Source: Carettochelys insculpta
Lineage: Eukaryota > Chordata > Testudines > Carettochelyidae
Length of the DNA: 64,000 bases
Reading direction: 5' to 3'
NCBI RefSeq assembly: GCF_033958435.1
Contig: NC_134160.1
Coordinates: forward strand, 17,719,001-17,783,000
Position numbers and translations under genes: made by a program. The notes below the pieces were generated by a model. The model saw only the letters and a list, made by a program, of their open reading frames with translations, did not search any database and was not told where the DNA came from. Positions 34,701-43,930 of this stretch are shown here, one piece after another (position 1 is the stretch's first letter; every line of letters starts with the position of its first letter).

Positions 34701-34984
34701 TCTCCCAGCTGAGGGGAACTAGGGGCCTGTGCTGCGACTGCTCTGCCAAACACGGCCTTACACCTGGTCAGCTCCTTCTTTCCTCCCAGCTCCAGCAGCA
34801 CCAGCTCATCAGCCATGGCAGCATCGGCCTCCTTCCCTCCTGCCCGTGCCCGCGGTGGGGCCCGTGGTCTGTGCTGAGGCCTGCGGGCAGCCCGGGGGTG
34901 CGGAGAGCCAGGGATCACAGCCTCGGCCCCTTGCTCCTTTCCAGAGCCCTGGCAAAGTGGCTCCACTCAGAGCAGCCTGCAGAC

Positions 34985-35165
34985 CTGATGGTAATAAATG
35001 AGTCAGGAGCACATCTGCACTCAGCGGAGACGCTCCCTGCCAAGGCGCTGCACGGCAGGATCACTCTCATCTGTCTCTCCCTAACAGGAACAAATGGAAA
35101 TGAGCGAATCAATTAACACAGCACATTAGCAAAATGTCAGCGCCTCGGAATCTCACTTAACCCTT
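34985..35165. other. Candidate conserved non-coding element
   Basis: Complex sequence with 'gatggtaataaatgagtcag', 'gagcgaatcaattaacacag' and 'cacattagcaaaatgtcag' contrasts with very GC-rich flanks and is not a recognised repeat. Evidence is compositional only. Confidence 0.3.
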
Positions 35166-36473
35166 CCCGCTGCCGGCCTGCCCCAGCCGCCCCGCCGTGG
35201 CTGGCAGCACTGCCGCTGCAGCCAGCGCAGCTCAGCCCCAAGAGCAGCTCAGCCACCTCCCACGCCACCCTGCCCCGGGGCCTGGCCTGCAGCTCTGGGA
35301 CCGTCCGGTCGATGGCTCCCCGGGAGAGGGGAATTGTTTAAGCCAGTGCTTGGAGCTGGGAGGGCTGCCCCATTGCTAGCTCATCCCTGGCTGGACAAAC
35401 CACAGTGTAAGCAGCTGGGCTTCTGCACCCCACACATCCCCGTCCACCCCCACCCCCAGCACCTGGGCTTCAGGCCCGGGAGCTGAAGTCTCTCACATCT
35501 GGGTCAGCGAGAGGTGAGGTTGGGGTGCGAAGATGTTCCAGTCTGAGGGGGACTTTGCAGTTCCGACCCCCTGTGAGCCTGGTTCACTCTGTTCCCCGGA
35601 GCCCATCTTGTCAGACCATCCCTTCGAAGAGACCCAGGGAGAGCTGAGCTGACTCCGCCTGGCCCTCACTGAATGAAACCAGACCACACTCTCCTGGCAC
35701 CAGAAAGAGCCAGAAGAAGCCATCTCTGCCTGGGTCAGCTCCAGTGCCCGACAGATCCAGGCCAGGCTGAGTCAGGCCGCCCCTGGGATGGCCCAGAACT
35801 GCATGTGCCTTCCTGGACTTTCCTGCCATGGCCTCATGACAAATGGAGCCAGGTGGAACAAAGCCAGCACATCCATCAGGCTGTTCCCGTCTGGCTCAGA
35901 CCCTGACTGGGCCTCCCTTGGCACACTGCCTCTGTGGAAATACAGCGGCATGAGCCAGCCAAGGTGAGTGCAGCCACTCTCCCCACTCCTGCCCCAGACA
36001 GACTTCCTCAGCACAAGTGAGGGTCCCATGCCCTGAGGGCAGAGCCGCCCCTAGGAAATGGAATGTGACATGCTTCCCGTGGAGCAGAGAGTTCTCGCCA
36101 CGGTGCACCCCCGTTCCCCATGCGCCTTCCTCTCCGCAAGGCCGGAAACTGCGCAGGGGCATGCTCAGGACCGGGGGGTGGAGACTGGGCCGAAAGGAGG
36201 AGAGAGGCCTGTGTAATGGAAACAGTGTTAAAACAGTAAACTATCACGTCACATTTCTTGGTGTTTTCCTCATCCTGCAGGCAGGCTGGGGTTGTCTGTG
36301 GGTACCTGTGCTATCTGGGACTGGAGGCAGAAGGGCTGTAGAGCCAGCATGTGGGAGGGTGAAGTGAATTATGCTTCTCAGGTTTAGGGAGCAGCCTGCT
36401 TTGTCTCTCTCTGTTCTGCAAGTCTTCCACGCCATTGCTCTGATTTCTAAGAAATCAATCTGTGTTACTGCAC
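35166..36473. other. Unassigned sequence
   Basis: I see no gene or repeat that I can name. Confidence 0.4.
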
Positions 36474-36568
36474 CTTTCTGGCAAGTATCAGAGAGGTAGC
36501 TGTGTTAGTGTGTATTGTCAAGAACAACAAGGAGCCCTGTGGCACCTTATAGACTAAATGATATTTTG

Positions 36569-36606
36569 GAGCATAAGCTTTCGTGGGCAAAGACGCGCTT
36601 CATCAG
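36569..36606 (-). ncRNA. Hammerhead-like ribozyme core, left arm
   Basis: The minus strand reads CTGATGA (36606-36600), an imperfect stem II, GAAA (36582-36579), then GC-TTAT-GC closing stem III and TC at the expected cleavage position. Stem II is weakened here (GCGCG against CCCAC). There is one extra A between CTGATGA and stem II, and stem I is not evident, so activity is doubtful. Confidence 0.45.
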
Positions 36607-36664
36607 ATGCATGAGTTGGGGGGGTTCAGAGGAGTATTTAACCCCTGTCCCCCCACTCATGCAT

Positions 36665-36702
36665 CTGATGAAGCGCGTCTTTGCCCACGAAAGCTTATGC
36701 TC
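36665..36702 (+). ncRNA. Hammerhead-like ribozyme core, right arm
   Basis: CTGATGA is at 36665-36671, GAAA at 36689-36692, stem III GC/GC with loop TTAT at 36693-36700, and TC at 36701-36702. The spacing is exactly that of a hammerhead with a 3-bp stem III (A-U, G-C, C-G). Stem II carries the same substitutions as the left arm. No stable stem I can be drawn from the bases beside CTGATGA and after the TC. Confidence 0.45.
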
Positions 36703-36756
36703 CAAAATATCTGTTAGTCTATCAGGTGCCACAGGACTTCTTGTCTTTCTGGCAAG

Positions 36757-37364
36757 AGTATTGATATTTTTAACGTCACTTCTCCCTGTGTGCTGTGCCC
36801 AGAACTGTGGGACACATTAGCGTAACTGGGCCAGCAATTGCCCCAGGGACTGTGGGAGCCTTGTGCGTCAGAGGCGCAAGTTACTTAGCGAGCAGCATAA
36901 GATCTGGTTAGTGGAACTCATCCATGGTATTCTCCACTGACAGAGATGACCCACGGAACGGGAGACCCGCCTCCCTATTTACCACCATCTACAAACTGCA
37001 CACCAGCTGGGAGTAGGGGGACCGTCACTTCAGCACAGAGAGGGTCCATCCCAGCGAGGGAAGCTACAAGCACAATTCCATCCTCCAGACGGCCATCTAG
37101 TTGGCCAGTAGGTCTCGGAGGCAGTGTGCCATGGTCTGGCTCTAGCTGACCAACGCCTTCAGGTCCGTATCCCACCATCAGATCTTCAGCACTCTCAAAT
37201 ACCAGACTCCTTCCTCTGGCTGCTCCATTGTAACAGTAACAAATATAGTTTTTCTATAACCATATCAAAAGGCCTGAAGCTTCCTCTGCAGCCAAAATGA
37301 AGAGCTGCAGCTATTAGCTGTAAAGCTGGGAGTCACATACTCACATTCCATCTAAATTGCATTA
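36757..37364. other. Unassigned sequence
   Basis: No repeat or gene is recognised. There is a moderately AT-rich stretch at 37228-37365. Confidence 0.4.
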
Positions 37365-38030
37365 CAATAGTGCCACGCCAGGCTGCTGAGAAGGAGATCT
37401 GTCGTAATGCCACCCGCTGTCACCAGATAAAGAAACAGCTCTCACAAGGGGCAAAGAAAACTGAGTTAACAGCATTTTGTCTGGCAAGAAACTACTTATC
37501 AATAGCTGAGGTTGTGGAATTCGTATTCTATGCAGATTGTCCTCACTTTCTGATTGTTTGTCTGGATGTTCGCTGTCTGGTCTGTGTTTTTTTCTGCCTG
37601 CTGCATAAGTGATTTTGCTAGGTGTAAATCCAATAAGGTGGCGGGTATGATTGGTTAGGTTATTCTGTTACAGTCAGTTACGATTGGTTAGTAAAATTGT
37701 ACTAAAATAATTGGTCAAGGTAGAGCTCAGCAGCACTCAAGTTTCACTACTTAAACTGGGGTCCAAGAAGGAAAACAGAAGGAAGGGAGAGAAAGGACCT
37801 GGGAGAAGAACTCACCTGCAAGACACAACCTAAGACCAGAGCTGCCAGGACTCCTCTGTATGGCCGTGAGGTGCAGCAGCCACCCTCTATAGAGACTGAC
37901 TTTGTCTGTCCAACAGGAGAAGGCTGCCTGCCTTTGTGCTACTGAGTGCTTCATATGTATTCTGCTTGCTTGATATTTGTCAATAAATAGAGTAGGCTTT
38001 TTCTGTAGCAAAGCTCCTGCAAACCACAGG
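37365..38030 (+). mobile_element. Possible LTR of a retroelement
   Basis: The segment has promoter-like CCAAT/ATTGG repeats (tgattggttagg at about 37649, gattggttagta at about 37682, taattggtcaa at about 37708), an AATAAA signal at 37982-37987, and a following GT-poor 'gcaaagctcctgcaaacc'. This arrangement resembles the U3-R of a retroviral or Gypsy-type LTR. TG...CA ends and a duplication could not be fixed, and no gag, pol or env sequence lies beside it. Confidence 0.35.
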
Positions 38031-38134
38031 GAATTACACCCTGAGCCGTAGGAACTGGGTAAGGGTGGGTGTGGAAGGGATAAAGAAATTTGTGTGGTAA
38101 CACCCAAACCTCTCCATCAGCTGCCCCACCACCA

Positions 38135-38347
38135 ACTCTGCCACAAAGAGAGATGTCCACCAGCCCCATCGTGTTTAACCTGGCCATGGAGCCACTCCTG
38201 CAAGCCATCTCCTGCAGCCCAGCCAAGTTCAACCTCCACGGTGAGACAACTGGCTTCCTGGCCTATGCAGACAAGCTGGTCCTGATTGCTGGCAGCCCGG
38301 AAGGACTCCACCAGGTGCTTGACATCACCAGCCGTGCCACCAAATGA
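38135..38347 (+). pseudogene. R2-like LINE reverse transcriptase fragment
   Basis: The frame reads IVFNLAMEPLLQAIS, then GFLAYADKLVLIAGSPEGL and LDITSRATK. The spacing of a FNLAM(E/D) block and a (A/F)(Y/F)ADDLVL block is that of RTs from R2/NeSL-type LINEs with restriction-like endonucleases, not CR1 (FADDTKLG). The second catalytic aspartate is replaced by lysine (YADK), so it is dead. The GVRQG block upstream is degraded (QREMSTSP). The fragment covers only part of the palm. Confidence 0.6.
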
Positions 38348-38580
38348 ATGGGCCTGGGCTCCAGCCCTAGGAAGTGATCCTTGCTCCATACTGTCAGTGG
38401 CACCAAAAACCTAGTAAGTACTGGGGACATTTTTTTTTGTATTCAGAATGTGGCAAAAGCTACCAGTGTGAGGCTGCTCTAGGTTCGATTTTAATGAATG
38501 GGAAGGAACTGGTTGAGGATTTGAGAGTGTCAGGCAGCTTGCGGGGAAGTGACCACGAACCACAGAGCTCACGATTCTGA

Positions 38581-38874
38581 GGGTACATCTGTACTTACTG
38601 AAGATTGATGCGCTAATGGTGGATCTTCCAGGAGTCGATTTATTGCGCATAGTGGGGCCACGCTAAATTGAATGATTGGATGTCACCATTGACCCTGATT
38701 CTCCTGATGCTCATGAGGAGTAAGGGAAGTCAATGGGAGAGTTTATCCCATTGACCTGCCGCTGTGGGGTTGGCAGCAAAAATCAATTTAAGAAACTTTG
38801 ACTCCAGCTATGGAATTCTCACGGGTGGAGTTGTGTATCTTAAATCCATTTTTTCTCCTACTATAGACCTGGCC
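38581..38874 (+). mobile_element. 294-bp MITE with TGA target duplication
   Basis: The left end is GGGTACATCTGTAC and the right end GTATAGACCTGGCC in approximate inverted relation (the central bases of the right end read 'actatagacctggcc'). TGA lies on both sides (38578-38580 and 38875-38877). The interior is AT-rich with no coding. The ends belong to the same loose GG(G)...TCTACAC class as the other MITEs. Confidence 0.72.
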
Positions 38875-39256
38875 TGACAAATGGGAGGAGCGAGAATAGC
38901 AAAATAAAGACAGTGGATTTCAGGAAGGCAGACATGAGCAACTTTAGGGAGCTGGTAGGTAAGGTTCTATGGGAACCAAGTCTAAGAGGAAAACCAATTG
39001 AAAGCTGTTGGCAGTTTTTCAGGGACATTATTAAGGGCACAATAGCAAACTATTCCACTGCACAGGGGACCACCCTGGCTTAACCAGGAGATCTTGAAAG
39101 ATCAAAAATCAAAAAAAGAGTCTTTCAAAAAGTGTAAATTAGGTCAAATTGCAAAGGATGTAAAATTAGAAAGGCCAAGACATAAAAGAAGCTCACACAA
39201 GCTAGAGACACAACGGGTACTAAGAAAACAACAAATATATTTGAAGCAAGAAGAAG

Positions 39257-39740
39257 ATGGAGGACAGGGTAGGACCATTTCTCAATGAAGAGGGGAAAAT
39301 ACTAACAGAAACTGACGAAATGGCAGAGATGCTGGATGTCATCTTTGTTTCAGTTTTCAACAAGAAGGTTGGTGGCAATTGGGCGCTGAACGTAGTGAAT
39401 GACGGTGGAAATGAGGAAGGTTCAGAAGTTCAAATAGACAAAGAACAAGATAAAAATTATTTAGACAAGTTGGATGTCTGCAAGTCACCAGGGCCTGATG
39501 AAATGCATCCTAGAATACTCAGGGAGCTGACTGAGGACGTATCTGAGCCATTTTCTCAGAAAAGTCATGGAATGTGGGAGAGATTCCAGAAGACTGGAAA
39601 GGGCAAATCCAGTGCCCATCTATAAAAAGGGAAATAAGGACAACACAGGGAGTTATAGACCAGTCTGCTTCACTTCTGTAGTGGGAAAAATAACTGAGCA
39701 AATAAGTAAGAAATGCATCTGCAAACATCTAGAAAGTGGC
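39257..39740 (+). pseudogene. RT N-terminal part of the interrupted CR1
   Basis: The frame 39257-39625 reads EEGKILTETDEMAEML, LDVCKSPGPDEMHPRILREL and ends after a shift. A different frame then carries the NYRPV-like block near 39650-39690 (agttatagaccagtctgctt). This is the fingers region of CR1-type RT, before the palm. Multiple frameshifts make it non-functional. Confidence 0.82.
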
Positions 39741-39981
39741 AATTAACAGACAGCCTGGATTTGTAAAGAACAAATTCTGTTAAACCATTCTGATAGCTTT
39801 CTTTGATGGGATAACAAACCTTGTGGACAAGGGGAAAGTGGTAGATATGACTTATCTAGACTTTAGAAATGCATTTGACATGGTCTTCCAGGATCTTCTC
39901 ACTAACAGTCTAGGGAAATAGAGCCTAGATAGGGTTCCTGTAAGCTGAGTGTGTAACTGACTGGATAACTGTTCCCACAGA

Positions 39982-40098
39982 AGTATCAGAAGGGTAGCTG
40001 TGTTAGTCTGCATGCGTCTGACCAAGAGGGTCTTTGCCTATGAAAGCTTATGCTCCAAAAAATCTGCTCATCTCTAATGTGCCACAGGAGTTCTCCTT
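39982..40098 (+). mobile_element. Penelope-like insertion inside the CR1
   Basis: The body opens with 'gtatcagaagggtagctgtg' and ends with 'gtgccacaggagttctcctt'. Flanks GTTCCCACAGA (39971-39981) and GGTCCCAGAGA (40099-40109) are a diverged 11-bp duplication, and LINE sequence resumes in both. A hammerhead-like core is present at 40018-40055 but with CTGACCA and a damaged stem II. Confidence 0.78.
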
Positions 40099-40224
40099 GG
40101 TCCCAGAGAGTAGCTATCAATGATTCACAGTTATGCTGGAAGGGCATAACCAGTCGGGCTCTGCAGGGAGAGTTCTGGGGCTGGTTCTGTTCAATATCTT
40201 CATCAGTGACTCAGCTAATGGCAG

Positions 40225-40437
40225 AGAGATAGACATAGCCTATCTCCGAGAAGGGGACGTGACCTCAAGAGGTCATGGCGTCCAGTCCCCTGCACTCGCA
40301 GCAGGAGCAAGCACCTTCCTTCACAGGGTTTTTTTTTTTTTCAATCTAGCCAGCTTGAAAGTCCCCTCAAGGACTGACCTCCCAAGCCTGGGTTTGCAGG
40401 GCTAGTGCTCTCCCCACCGAGCAAGTCCTCCTGCATG
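40225..40437 (-). mobile_element. tRNA-derived SINE, minus strand, inside the CR1
   Basis: From left to right it shows the inverted CR1-like tail ('gacctcaagaggtcatgg'), 'cagtcccctgcactc', a T-run at 40328-40340, 'ccctcaaggactgacctccc' and the inverted tRNA-like head ('ctagtgctctccccaccgag'). Same family as 4575-4760. It separates the RT text at 40200-40220 from FADDTKLG at about 40457-40480. Ends are approximate. Confidence 0.75.
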
Positions 40438-40648
40438 CGTCAGGGAACACTTACAAAGTTCGCAGACGACACCAAGCTGGGGTGGGGGGTTACAAGAGCT
40501 TTGGGGGATGGGGTCAGAATTCCCAATGATCTGCACAAAGTGGAGAAATGGTCTGAGGCAAATGAGGTGAAATGCAAAGTGCTCTTCTTAGAAGGGAGCC
40601 ATCAGTCGCCCACATACACAGTGGGAAATGCCTGCCTGGGAAGGAGTA
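40438..40648 (+). pseudogene. RT active-site segment of the interrupted CR1
   Basis: The frame reads TKFADDTKLG, in which FADD holds the catalytic aspartates, followed by LHKVEKWSEANEVKCKVLFLEG, the standard CR1 continuation. It stops at the TA insertion at 40649. Confidence 0.85.
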
Positions 40649-41155
40649 CAGGTTGCACCTCCCTGGCCCAGCATGGCTGGTGCCTGATGGGTCCTGAAGA
40701 AGAGAACTTGCCAGACCAGGGAAGATCTGCCACCAGGCAGCCCTGCACTCCCAGAGACTGCTGCAGCCCCAGCCTGGGCTCTCTGGGGCTGCCACGGGCT
40801 CCAGCCCCAGCCCTGTGCTGCCATGGGGCTGGCAGGGCTCTGGCCCCCATAGTGCAGCGAGACAAGCAGGAGCTCTGGCTCTGGCTGTGAGGCAGATATG
40901 GACTCTGGCCCTTGCAATGCTTTGCGGCAGGTGGGTGGCTCTGGTTCTGGACCCCCGTGTAAAGTCAGAGCAGGCAAGTGGCTCCAGCTCTGCTCTGGCC
41001 CTGACCTGGTGTGCTCTGGGTGGGCTGCCAGACACCATTCTGTGGATGCTGGTCTGCCCCACCCCCGGCAGTCTCTCTTCCTGGAACCTGTGTGGTCTGG
41101 CAGGGTCACAGATGTTATAGCATGAAAGAAGCCCGGTCTTGAGAGGTGCAGCCTG
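40649..41155 (+). mobile_element. 507-bp Tc1/mariner-type non-autonomous transposon
   Basis: The left end CAGGTTGCACCTCCCTGGCC and the complement of the right end (CAGGCTGCACCTCTCAAGAC) are inverted repeats, with TA on both sides (40647-40648 and 41156-41157). The same ends occur at 18449-18758. The interior is GC-rich with Leu/Pro-rich chance frames. It interrupts LINE sequence at a GAGTA site. Confidence 0.85.
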
Positions 41156-41285
41156 TATCGCAGAAAGGGATCTGGGGGTTGTAGAGGACCACAAGCTCAA
41201 TGAGTCAACAGTGTGACACTGTTGTAAAAATAGCAAACATGATTCTGGGATGTATTAAACAGAAGTGTTGCGAGCAAGACACAAG

Positions 41286-41640
41286 GGGCTTGTCTACACT
41301 AGCTCCCTACTTTGAAGGGAACATGGTGATTGGGTGTCGGGAGATTATTAATGAAGTGCTGTGCTGCATATGCTGCACTTCATTAAGCTAATTCTCCCCC
41401 ACGGCAACTTCGAAATGTTAAGTTTTGAGGTATAAAGGGACTTCGAAGTTGCCCCGGCACCCTGAGTACTGGCGGGTGAGCCGCGGCAAACGCCAGCTGG
41501 CACTTCAAAGGTTAACACTTCGAAGTTGCTGCGGGGGAGAATTAGCTTAATGAAGTGCTGTATATGCACCGCAGCACTTTATTAAAATTCTCCTGACACC
41601 CTACTTCCCATGCTCCCTAGTTCGAAGTGTAGACAAGCCC
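41286..41640 (+). mobile_element. 355-bp fold-back MITE with AAG target duplication
   Basis: The ends GGGCTTGTCTACACT and AGTGTAGACAAGCCC are perfect 15-bp inverted repeats. AAG lies at 41283-41285 and again at 41641-41643; removing one copy restores continuous CR1 sequence (gacacaag followed by aagtcattc). The interior is largely self-complementary (ATTAATGAAGTGCTG with CAGCACTTCATTA, and AACTTCGAAATGTTAA with TTAACACTTCGAAGTT). Confidence 0.92.
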
Positions 41641-41643
41641 AAG

Positions 41644-42116
41644 AAGTCATTCTTTTGCTCCAGTCTGCTCTGATTAGGCCTCAACTAGAGAACTGTGTCC
41701 AGTTCGGGGTGCCACATTTCAGGAAAGATGTGAAGAAATTGGAGAAAGTCCAGAGAAGAGGAACAAGAACGATTAAAGGTCTAGAGAACATGAGCGACAA
41801 GGGAAAAGCGGAAGAACTGAGCTTGTTTCATTTGGAAAAGAGAAGATTGCCTGGGGGCACGACAGCAGCTTTCAAGTATCTAAAAGGTTGTTAGAAAAAG
41901 AAGGGTGAAAATTTATTCTCCTTGACTTCTGAGGATAGGACCAGGAGCAATGGGCTTAAACTGCAGCAAGGGAGGTTTAGACTGGAGATTAGGAAAAACT
42001 TCCTGACTGTCAGGGTGGTTAAACACTGGCATAAATTGCCAAAGGAGGTTGTGGAATCTCCATCACTGGAGATATTTAAGAGCAGGTTGGACGCATACCT
42101 GTCAGGAATGGTCTAG
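41644..42116 (+). pseudogene. C-terminal part of the interrupted CR1 ORF2
   Basis: It reads LIRPQLENCVQFGVPHFRKD, VQRRGTRTIKGLENM, then after an in-frame stop at 41892-41894, RSNGLKLQQGRFRLEIRKNF and VESPSLEIFKSRLDAYL to the natural stop at 42114-42116. Apart from the one stop the frame is preserved. Confidence 0.88.
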
Positions 42117-42179
42117 GTGGTGCTTGGTGCTGCCCTGAGGTGCCTTCCAGTTCTGTGATTTTATGTAAGGATGTGTTTA

Positions 42180-42830
42180 GTGTTTCAACTCTATAAAATA
42201 CTTACAAGCTGCTGCCTGCATTATTCTCACTAGTAACATCTGTATCCCATGTCATACAATAATATGTAAATTTGCTTTGTAACAATGCCTGCCCAGGACT
42301 TACAACCCTGCGAAAGAAGCAGGGCTCCACCACCCATCAAGAAGAACTATCAAAACTAAATTGGTTGTTGTAGGGCCACAAGCTTTGTTGATTGACCCAT
42401 CCACTCATGAACAAGCTGTGCGCAGGAGCACTCCTCCTGTGGGCTTGAACTTGGCGGTGAGGCTACAGTCATGCTCACAAGAAGCAGCTGTATCTTTGCT
42501 GTTCAGATGCTCACCAAGGCTGGAGCTAAGAAGCAGACACTCTGATCCCTAGCCTCACGCTGGCTCAGCTGTAGGAGACAGTCAGTGCCAACAGGTTACT
42601 GCATCTCTGTAGCCTTTGGGAAGCATAAACTGTAACTCTGTTGTGCTTATGTGTTGCCTGCTTTACCCTGTAAACAATTCCCTCCTTCCTTTTCCCCAGT
42701 TAATAATTCCTTGGTCAGTTTGCTATAGGATGGGCTAGCAGCATTGTCTTTGGTATGAGACTGAAGGTACAAATTGACCTAAGTGACCGGTCGCTTGGGA
42801 TCAGAAGCAATCTAAATCTTTTGTGACTTT
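42180..42830 (+). mobile_element. LTR-like or other retroelement segment
   Basis: The block at 42755-42830 ('atgagactgaaggtacaaat', 'tgacctaagtgaccggtcgc', 'ttgggatcagaagcaatcta') aligns with 59868-59945 ('gtgagactgaggtgtacatt', 'gacctggggatgtggctggt', 'ttgggactggaagaagctgt'). Two dispersed copies show it is a repeat. From memory it resembles the 3' part of a turtle retrovirus-like LTR. Ends are unresolved. Confidence 0.4.
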
Positions 42831-42867
42831 TGGCGTTTGTTTTTGGTGCTCTTTCAATAACGAACAG

Positions 42868-43375
42868 GATGTCTTCATGTCAACCTCCTATATTTGAGTC
42901 CATTGATGGCTGACCAGCCCAATTCTGGAGCTGCAGATCTCATCACAGAAGGGGCAGGCGTTGAGAATTGTTGGAGGGTTGCAGAGCAGTTTTTGATGCT
43001 CTTTTCTTCTCTGCCTCTCCTCATCTGCACTGCGGTGGGACCTTTCAAATTGCACCACCGCTCACGGATTACCATTCTCCACTGGGGACAGTCTTGAGCC
43101 AGGTTTTCCCAAGTGTCGACACCGATGCTGCACTTTTTCATGTGCACCTTCAGCACGTCCTTATATTGCTTCCACTGGCCCCCAAGGCTCCTCTGTCCTT
43201 CCTACAACTCAGAAAACAGAGTGTGTTTTGGGAGGTGTTGACGAGACATCTGACCCATGTGACCAGTCCAGTGAAGCTGTTGGTGACTGATAATGGCTTC
43301 AGTGTTGGTCATGTTCGACTTTTCCAGGATGCCAGTGTTCGTGCTCTTATCCTCCTAAGAGATATTTAGGATTCT
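42868..43375 (-). pseudogene. LINE ORF2 C-terminal fragment with zinc-knuckle (second copy)
   Basis: The minus strand reads VDTWENLAQDCPQWRMVIRE and then, across a frameshift, CPFCDEICSSRIGL..H, a CxxC...H finger. Plus-strand blocks such as 'gatgctcttttcttctctgc' and 'caccttcagcacgtcctta' are shared with 25480-26010. The preservation of the C and H residues in this copy supports the coding interpretation of both. Confidence 0.75.
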
Positions 43376-43529
43376 CCTGAGGCAGCATTCTCCTGGGGAT
43401 AAGCAAACCCCACAGGCTTTTGGGGCACTTTGGTGGAATGTTTGTCTGTCCACCTTTGATGAAAAGGAGGTGAGGGAAGTTCCTGGAGGGGCTTAGGTGG
43501 GTCTTTTCCTGCCTTATGTTATCAAGAGA

Positions 43530-43930
43530 GGCATCTGGTGCTTCAATGGAGTGGACATCACACATCATCGCAGCCAGATTCTGTACCAAAGTGCGAAAGG
43601 TACTGACTGTGCAATGTCAAACAGATTTTCAAATCACAAGCTACAGACATTCATAAACAAATGCTGGAGGTACATCCCTCACACCCAGTGGCAAGACTTT
43701 GGAACAGAGCAAAACAAGAACCAATTGACATTGAAATCAAGAGAAGAAAGTGGGGATGGCTCGGCCACACTCTCAGAAAAGCATCATCCAGCATAGTCCA
43801 TCAAGCTCTCACATGAAACCTGCAAAAGAGGAAGACCTCAGACAACAACTGGGGTACTCCTGGAGCCAGCTAGAAGTTTTGTCCCAAGACAGAGTAAGCG
43901 GAGACTTGTAGATGACCTATGTGCCATGCA
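43530..43930 (+). pseudogene. RTE-like LINE C-terminal fragment
   Basis: The plus strand reads LQTFINKCWRYIPHTQWQD, then in shifted frames IEIKRRKWGWLGHTL and KRGRPQTTTGVLLEPAR. This follows the C-terminal region of RTE-clade ORF2 (LQxFINxCLRxIL..W, KRRKWGWIGHTLRK, GKRKRGRP). Several frameshifts are present. Its neighbour on the opposite strand belongs to a different LINE. Confidence 0.72.

Larger units (their letters stand above)
36486..36744. mobile_element. Fold-back Penelope-like insertion with perfect 12-bp duplication
   Basis: The 259-bp body is flanked by CTTTCTGGCAAG at 36474-36485 and again at 36745-36756, a perfect 12-bp target duplication. The left part carries the family on the minus strand and the right part on the plus strand, so the two arms are complementary across a spacer at about 36612-36650. 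The outer left arm adds 'tatcagagaggtagctgtgt', which the right arm lacks. Long variable duplications and paired inverted units fit Penelope-like elements; that assignment is inference. No protein is encoded. Confidence 0.82.
38878..42165 (+). mobile_element. CR1-type LINE interrupted by four later insertions
   Basis: A single plus-strand copy can be followed from the linker before RT ('gtcaatggg' aside, from 'gacagtggatttcaggaagg') to a 3' end 'ccttccagttctgtgatt' near 42165. It is split by a Penelope-like insertion (39982-40098), a SINE (about 40225-40437), a TA-flanked transposon (40649-41155) and a MITE (41286-41640). LINE sequence resumes at the expected point after each. It belongs to a different, older subfamily than 1-1826. 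Confidence 0.88.

Noticed and set aside
37370..37612. 80-codon frame in the LTR-like segment as a small gene
   Set aside because: No homology recognised and it lies in a putative regulatory LTR region.
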